From: JBBDRJ01 sp963766295
GTDB taxonomy: Bacteria > Actinomycetota > JAICYB01
Assembly: GCA_963766295.1 (NCBI GenBank)
Contig: CAVXYW010000002.1
Span: forward strand, 1,612,001-1,676,000
DNA length: 64,000 bases
Direction: 5' to 3'
In this document: positions 62,833 to 64,000 of the stretch, in pieces
Position numbering within the stretch: the stretch's first letter is position 1
Layout: every line of letters starts with the position of its first letter
Position numbers and translations under genes: made by a program
Notes under the pieces: generated by a model
The model's database searches: none
The model's input: the letters and a program-made list of their open reading frames with translations, nothing else
Told to the model about the DNA's origin: nothing

Positions 62833-63486
62833 CTACTCCTCGGCTCCCAGGGCGAGCTCGACGTCGAAGGTCTCCTCGACTCCCCCAAGGAGCATCGCTT
62901 CGATGTCGCCTGGATCCCCACCGGTCTCCGCCAAGTGACGCAGTGCCAACCGTCTCGGATACCAAACAGAGAACGCGACCAACAACGCGAACACGGGCCA
63001 TCCCGTCGCGAGGTTGACGATCATCAGTTGTCCGAGGGTGCCGGTGGCCAACAGATAGCCGCGGCCTCCTGCTCGCGCGATGTTGACAGCGCCCCAAACT
63101 GCCGTAAGAACGCCGAACGACAATCGATATGCCTTCGTTGCTTTGTAGTCGTCGGAGATCGTCACGCTCCACGACGCAAAGGTCGCGACCAGAGGCTTAC
63201 CGATCAGCAGGGAGCCGATCATGGCCAAACCGAACGCGGCGTCACCAACAACCGATCGCAAGAAGAACAACTTCGGGTTTTGAGTTGCGAGTGCCAATCC
63301 GCCGCCAAATGCCACACCGACCAGGCCCACCCACGACCACCGCATCGATCCCGTTGCCCGCCGCTCCAGTGGGATAACGGCGACGGACAAGGCGCCGCCG
63401 ACCACAACCGCCCAAACAACGCCGCCGATCTGCTGGGCGACGTAAAAGGCAAGAAGAGGGACGAACCCGTAGAGGGCACCCTTCAA
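62833..63486 (-). CDS. multi-pass membrane protein (DUF3159/VC0807-like)
   Basis: The 217-residue protein has five to six hydrophobic helices (for example FVPLLAFYVAQQIGGVVWAVVVGGAL, AFGLAMIGSLLIGKPLVATFA and TLGQLMIVNLATGWPVFALLVAF) and an acidic C-terminus. TTG at 63486 is listed, but the open frame continues to a CTG at 63543, overlapping the upstream stop as CTGA and giving MTNPIRPGSGG, which looks natural. Function is unknown. Confidence 0.75.
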   Translation of the reverse strand: MKGALYGFVPLLAFYVAQQIGGVVWAVVVGGALSVAVIPLERRATGSMRWSWVGLVGVAFGGGLALATQNPKLFFLRSVVGDAAFGLAMIGSLLIGKPLVATFASWSVTISDDYKATKAYRLSFGVLTAVWGAVNIARAGGRGYLLATGTLGQLMIVNLATGWPVFALLVAFSVWYPRRLALRHLAETGGDPGDIEAMLLGGVEETFDVELALGAEE

Positions 63487-63539
63487 CGAGCGAATAAGGA
63501 CGGCACGTATGCCGCCGGAACCTGGACGGATCGGGTTGG

Positions 63540-63824
63540 TCAGCGCTTTTGGCCGTTGCCGCTGAACATCGAGAAGGGCGGTGTCCCCTCGACGTTGTGA
63601 CCGGTGAGCAGCATCCCCACACCGAAGCCGATGCGAGCAAGCCCACGGATCTTGTGTTTACCGAAAAAGCGAAGAATTCCGGTCGCTATCGCATAGAAAC
63701 CAATGGCGTGAAGCGCAAGATTCGCGGGGCTCTTGTGGTTCTCGCGAAACGTCTGGACGGCCTGCTCTACTCGCTGCTCAACCTCCGGTGGTATCCGATC
63801 CCTGAATTCCTCAACTCGCGCCAT
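63540..63824 (-). CDS. small membrane protein of unknown function
   Basis: The 94-residue protein begins with a soluble helix (VEEFRDRIPPEVEQRVEQAVQTFRENH) followed by two hydrophobic segments (NLALHAIGFYAIATGILRFFG and RIGFGVGMLLTG). It is weakly reminiscent of Mpo1/DUF962 N-termini, but I do not assign it. It starts three bases after the cupin stop, with AAGGAGG in the cupin end. Confidence 0.72.
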   Translation of the reverse strand: MARVEEFRDRIPPEVEQRVEQAVQTFRENHKSPANLALHAIGFYAIATGILRFFGKHKIRGLARIGFGVGMLLTGHNVEGTPPFSMFSGNGQKR

Positions 63825-63827
63825 GTC

Positions 63828-64000
63828 TTAGCCTCCTTGAGGTCCGTCCACGTTCACCGTGGGCGCACCACTCCCTGAGCGAAACGCTACCGCGCGGGCG
63901 TCCTCCTCGGACGGGTTCGACTCACGATGAACGACTCCCGGTGGCACGAACACGAAGTCGCCTGGACCTGCGTCTACGACCTCGGAACCCCCGGGCCCGA
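63828..64000 (-). CDS. cupin-domain protein, C-terminal part
   Basis: The frame runs in from the right edge. It reads VVDAGPGDFVFVPPGVVHRESNPSEEDARAVAFRSGSG, the second cupin motif of a small cupin, then NVDGPQGG and TAA. Only about 56 residues are present. It is the first of a short minus-strand series with two membrane proteins. Confidence 0.8.
   Translation of the reverse strand, partial: GPGGSEVVDAGPGDFVFVPPGVVHRESNPSEEDARAVAFRSGSGAPTVNVDGPQGG

Overview
This window reads as chromosomal DNA of a high-GC actinobacterium (Actinomycetota), probably an uncultured soil or aquatic lineage of the Acidimicrobiia/Thermoleophilia type. The class is a guess; the phylum rests on two mycothiol-type DinB proteins, luciferase-like (F420/FMN) oxidoreductases, many GTG/TTG starts, ATGA/GTGA stop-start overlaps, SigX5-type ECF sigma factors and an HxlR regulator. 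Coding density is high and there is one tRNA, tRNA-Gln(CUG). I see no rRNA, CRISPR array, intact transposase or intact integrase.

Layout. 0-2.4 kb: type II fatty-acid synthesis operon on the minus strand (fabD, a small lipoyl-like protein, fabH, fabG) joined by 4-bp overlaps. 2.5-5.3 kb: a class V aminotransferase and an ABC-F ATPase, both broken by +1 frameshifts. 5.3-9 kb: plus-strand run of thioesterase-like, APH/ACAD10-like, MaoC-like and cyclase-family genes that looks like acyl-CoA or aromatic catabolism. 9-18.4 kb: CPBP protease, O-methyltransferase, SigX5-type sigma factor, hydrolase, a Baeyer-Villiger monooxygenase and an ArsR-SRPBCC pair with a very clear autoregulated leaderless promoter. 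18.6-28.4 kb: flavin-dependent oxidoreductases mixed with alpha/beta hydrolases, and an HxlR regulator divergent from a flavin monooxygenase. 28.4-32 kb: asymmetric heterodimeric ABC exporter. 32-43.4 kb: small-molecule modifying enzymes (hydrolases, VOC, methyltransferases, CmcJ-like, sulfotransferase, GNAT, P-loop kinase).

43.4-50.6 kb is an accessory zone. Direct repeats carrying the 3' end of tRNA-Gln divide it into cassette-like blocks of 1.9-2.8 kb holding hydrolases, an amidase with an ECF sigma factor, and a methyltransferase with an APH(6)-like kinase, ending at the intact tRNA-Gln. 50.7-52.6 kb is ordinary. 52.6-58.4 kb is a minus-strand branched-chain amino-acid operon (leuB, ilvE, cimA, a FAH-family gene, gltX). 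It is preceded by a textbook attenuator: a ten-residue leader peptide made largely of Leu, Val and Ile, a hairpin, then an intrinsic terminator with a T6 tract. 58.4-64 kb holds an enoyl-CoA hydratase, a mycothiol-type protein, a candidate structured transcript with a 13-codon ORF behind a 19-nt anti-16S Shine-Dalgarno, a membrane glycosyltransferase, a haloalkane-dehalogenase-like hydrolase, two membrane proteins and a partial cupin.

The best candidates for something new are the transcript at 60.16-60.41 kb, the tRNA-Gln repeat cassettes at 43.5-50.6 kb and the attenuator at 58.33-58.42 kb. Three genes carry six single-base +1 shifts in total, which raises the question of sequence errors versus real decay.
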